64,000 nucleotides of DNA from an uncultured Acidobacteriia bacterium (GTDB taxonomy: Bacteria > Acidobacteriota > Terriglobia > Bryobacterales > Bryobacteraceae), in assembly GCA_903828455.1 (NCBI GenBank), contig CAIKMJ010000066.1, forward strand, positions 1 to 64,000. Reading direction: 5' to 3'. A program made the position numbers and the translations under genes. A model generated the notes under the pieces. That model was not told where the DNA came from, made no database searches, and saw only the letters and a list, made by a program, of their open reading frames with translations. This document shows, in pieces, positions 63,243-64,000 of the stretch; positions within the stretch are counted from its first letter, which is position 1, and the number at the start of each line of letters is the position of its first letter.

Positions 63243-63280
63243 TTAAGAAAAACTATACTATTTTTTCTTAACAGCAGCAA
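63243..63280 (-). promoter_or_regulatory. Promoter and operator palindrome of the AbiE/helicase operon
   Basis: TTAAGAAAAA (63243-63252) and TTTTTCTTAA (63262-63271) form a perfect 10-bp inverted repeat with a 9-base spacer. On the minus strand a -35 box TTGCTG (63280-63275) and a -10 box TATAGT (63257-63252) are spaced by 17 bases and overlap the palindrome. The start codon of the antitoxin is 30 bases downstream of the -10. This is a plausible self-repressed promoter. Confidence 0.7.
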
Positions 63281-63412
63281 GCCCCTACCGCTCAGGCTGC
63301 TTCGCGGCGCCGTACAGCGAGCTCCAACTCTCGCTCTCGACAACAACTCTCCGCCGTGTGATCCAGAACGATATCATTTTTCTGTACTTCTCTACGCACC
63401 AGCGGAGGCTAG

Positions 63413-64000
63413 CAGGCTGCTGAAAAACAGCTCTCCGAGTTACCTGTGCTCCTTTCGGATGTGGTTTTGCTGGATAAGAAGCTGCCTGCAGGGCTGTTGT
63501 GGTGAGTTTCGGGGTGCCCGAAGGCCGTTTTTCAGGCCTCCGGACACACTTCTCCCTATGCGGTTGCGGCCTGAAGGTTGCGCATCCTTACCAGGTTGTA
63601 TGCGGCAGCTGCGAAGGTGAACATCCAGCCCACGCGGTCGAGTCCACGGAAGCGTGTCTTGCGCTGTTGGGCCACGGTCTTCATCCACCCGAAGACTTCT
63701 TCCACGCGTTTCCGTTTCCGCTGGCTGACGCTGTAGCCTTCATGCCTGGTGGTGCGCTCATCGATCGCGCTGCGGCGGTTTGTATCGTTCTGCGCCACGT
63801 GCGGCGTCACCCTCAGGTCTCGCAATGCGGCAACGAAACCCCTGGTGTCGTATCCGCGATCCCCGCCCAGGGTGACGCGTTTTGAGGCCGCTTTGCCGGC
63901 CAGCATTTCCAGCGCCGCGTCCCGTTCCGCCGTCCCGGTCGCCTGCGTCAGTCGCACGTCCACCACCAGACCGTTCCGGTTCTCCGTCACCACGTGTCCC
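63413..64000. mobile_element. IS5-like insertion sequence, partial (right part outside window)
   Basis: The putative left end begins around 63413 with CAGGCTGCTGAAAAAC, similar to known IS5-type ends. An internal DDE transposase frame follows. The element runs off the right edge, so the other end and target duplication cannot be seen. Confidence 0.7.
63556..64000 (-). CDS. IS5 family transposase, C-terminal part (cut by window edge)
   Basis: The visible frame reads GNRNGLVVDVRLTQAT-type start (TENRNGLVVDVRLTQATGT), VTLGGDRGYDTRGFVAAL with the middle Asp, and KRVEEVFGWMKTVAQQRKTR with the catalytic Glu, ending VGWMFTFAAAAYNLVRMRNL. It is the C-terminal half of the DDE domain. The 5' end lies beyond 64000. 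Confidence 0.9.
   Translation of the reverse strand, partial: GHVVTENRNGLVVDVRLTQATGTAERDAALEMLAGKAASKRVTLGGDRGYDTRGFVAALRDLRVTPHVAQNDTNRRSAIDERTTRHEGYSVSQRKRKRVEEVFGWMKTVAQQRKTRFRGLDRVGWMFTFAAAAYNLVRMRNLQAATA

Noticed and set aside
1-64000. CRISPR array or rRNA genes
   Set aside because: No regularly spaced 25-40 base repeats with unique spacers and no rRNA sequence were seen. The only regular repeats are the 13-base and 48-base tandem sets listed.
26012-64000. attR copy of the tRNA-Glu 3' end
   Set aside because: No second copy of the T-arm/acceptor sequence was found by reading; the right boundary is probably beyond the window.

Overview
The window is high-GC chromosomal DNA from a Gram-negative bacterium, most likely an Acidobacteriota of the Solibacter/Bryobacterales type. 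The evidence is indirect: two secreted von Willebrand A proteins of the type seen mainly in Acidobacteria, a large TonB-dependent receptor with an N-terminal carboxypeptidase-regulatory domain, a Ser/Thr protein kinase, and KDO genes (kdsB, kdsA) that imply LPS. No rRNA or other marker confirms the genus.

Positions 1-25830 are ordinary host genes: a Ser/Thr kinase (cut by the left edge), LOG phosphoribohydrolase, SRPBCC and GyrI-like proteins, a sodium:solute symporter, a secreted TPR-like protein, FmdB and GrpB proteins, two VWA proteins flanking a UPF0175/PIN toxin-antitoxin pair, the tightly packed kdsB-pyrG-kdsA set, a prepilin-like protein, threonine dehydrogenase, a class III aminotransferase, DinB, the TonB receptor, malQ, a DUF4139 protein, YjbQ and a predicted outer-membrane protein.

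A tRNA-Glu(CTC) at 25937-26011 marks the start of a large island that runs at least to the right edge. Its first part (26188-43189) looks like an integrative mobilizable or conjugative element. It has a tyrosine integrase facing the tRNA, an excisionase-like protein, a Toprim/primase-like protein, regulators, a VirD4-type coupling protein of unusual layout, a candidate oriT, MobC, a relaxase-helicase fusion, accessory proteins, one of which shares the relaxase C-terminal tail motif, and a second tyrosine recombinase. No mating-pore (VirB) genes are present in the window, and a TIR-domain protein sits between the tRNA and the integrase.

The second part (43360-63222) is defence-like cargo in three transcription units. 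(1) A leftward operon encodes a 325-aa protein of unknown function, a tandem ubiquitin-like (multiubiquitin) protein, an E1-like ThiF adenylyltransferase and a DUF6527 protein. (2) A divergent rightward operon encodes a sigma factor, a small unknown protein and an ImmA/IrrE metallopeptidase. (3) A roughly 14.6-kb leftward seven-gene operon encodes an AbiEi-like antitoxin, an AbiEii toxin, a 113-aa protein, a 1725-aa DEAD/DEAH helicase with a DUF1998-type C-terminus, a SNF2-type helicase like DISARM DrmD, a 1303-aa adenine methyltransferase like DrmMI or type IIG enzymes, and an HNH nuclease. A promoter overlapping a 10-bp palindrome precedes this operon, so the toxin-antitoxin pair may set its expression. 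An IS5-like element truncated by the window edge closes the region.

The two most interesting systems are the ubiquitin-like conjugation locus with its divergent sigma/peptidase partner operon, and the DISARM-related helicase-helicase-methyltransferase-HNH operon driven from an AbiE-type promoter. All functions are inferred from reading the sequence; no database search was run.
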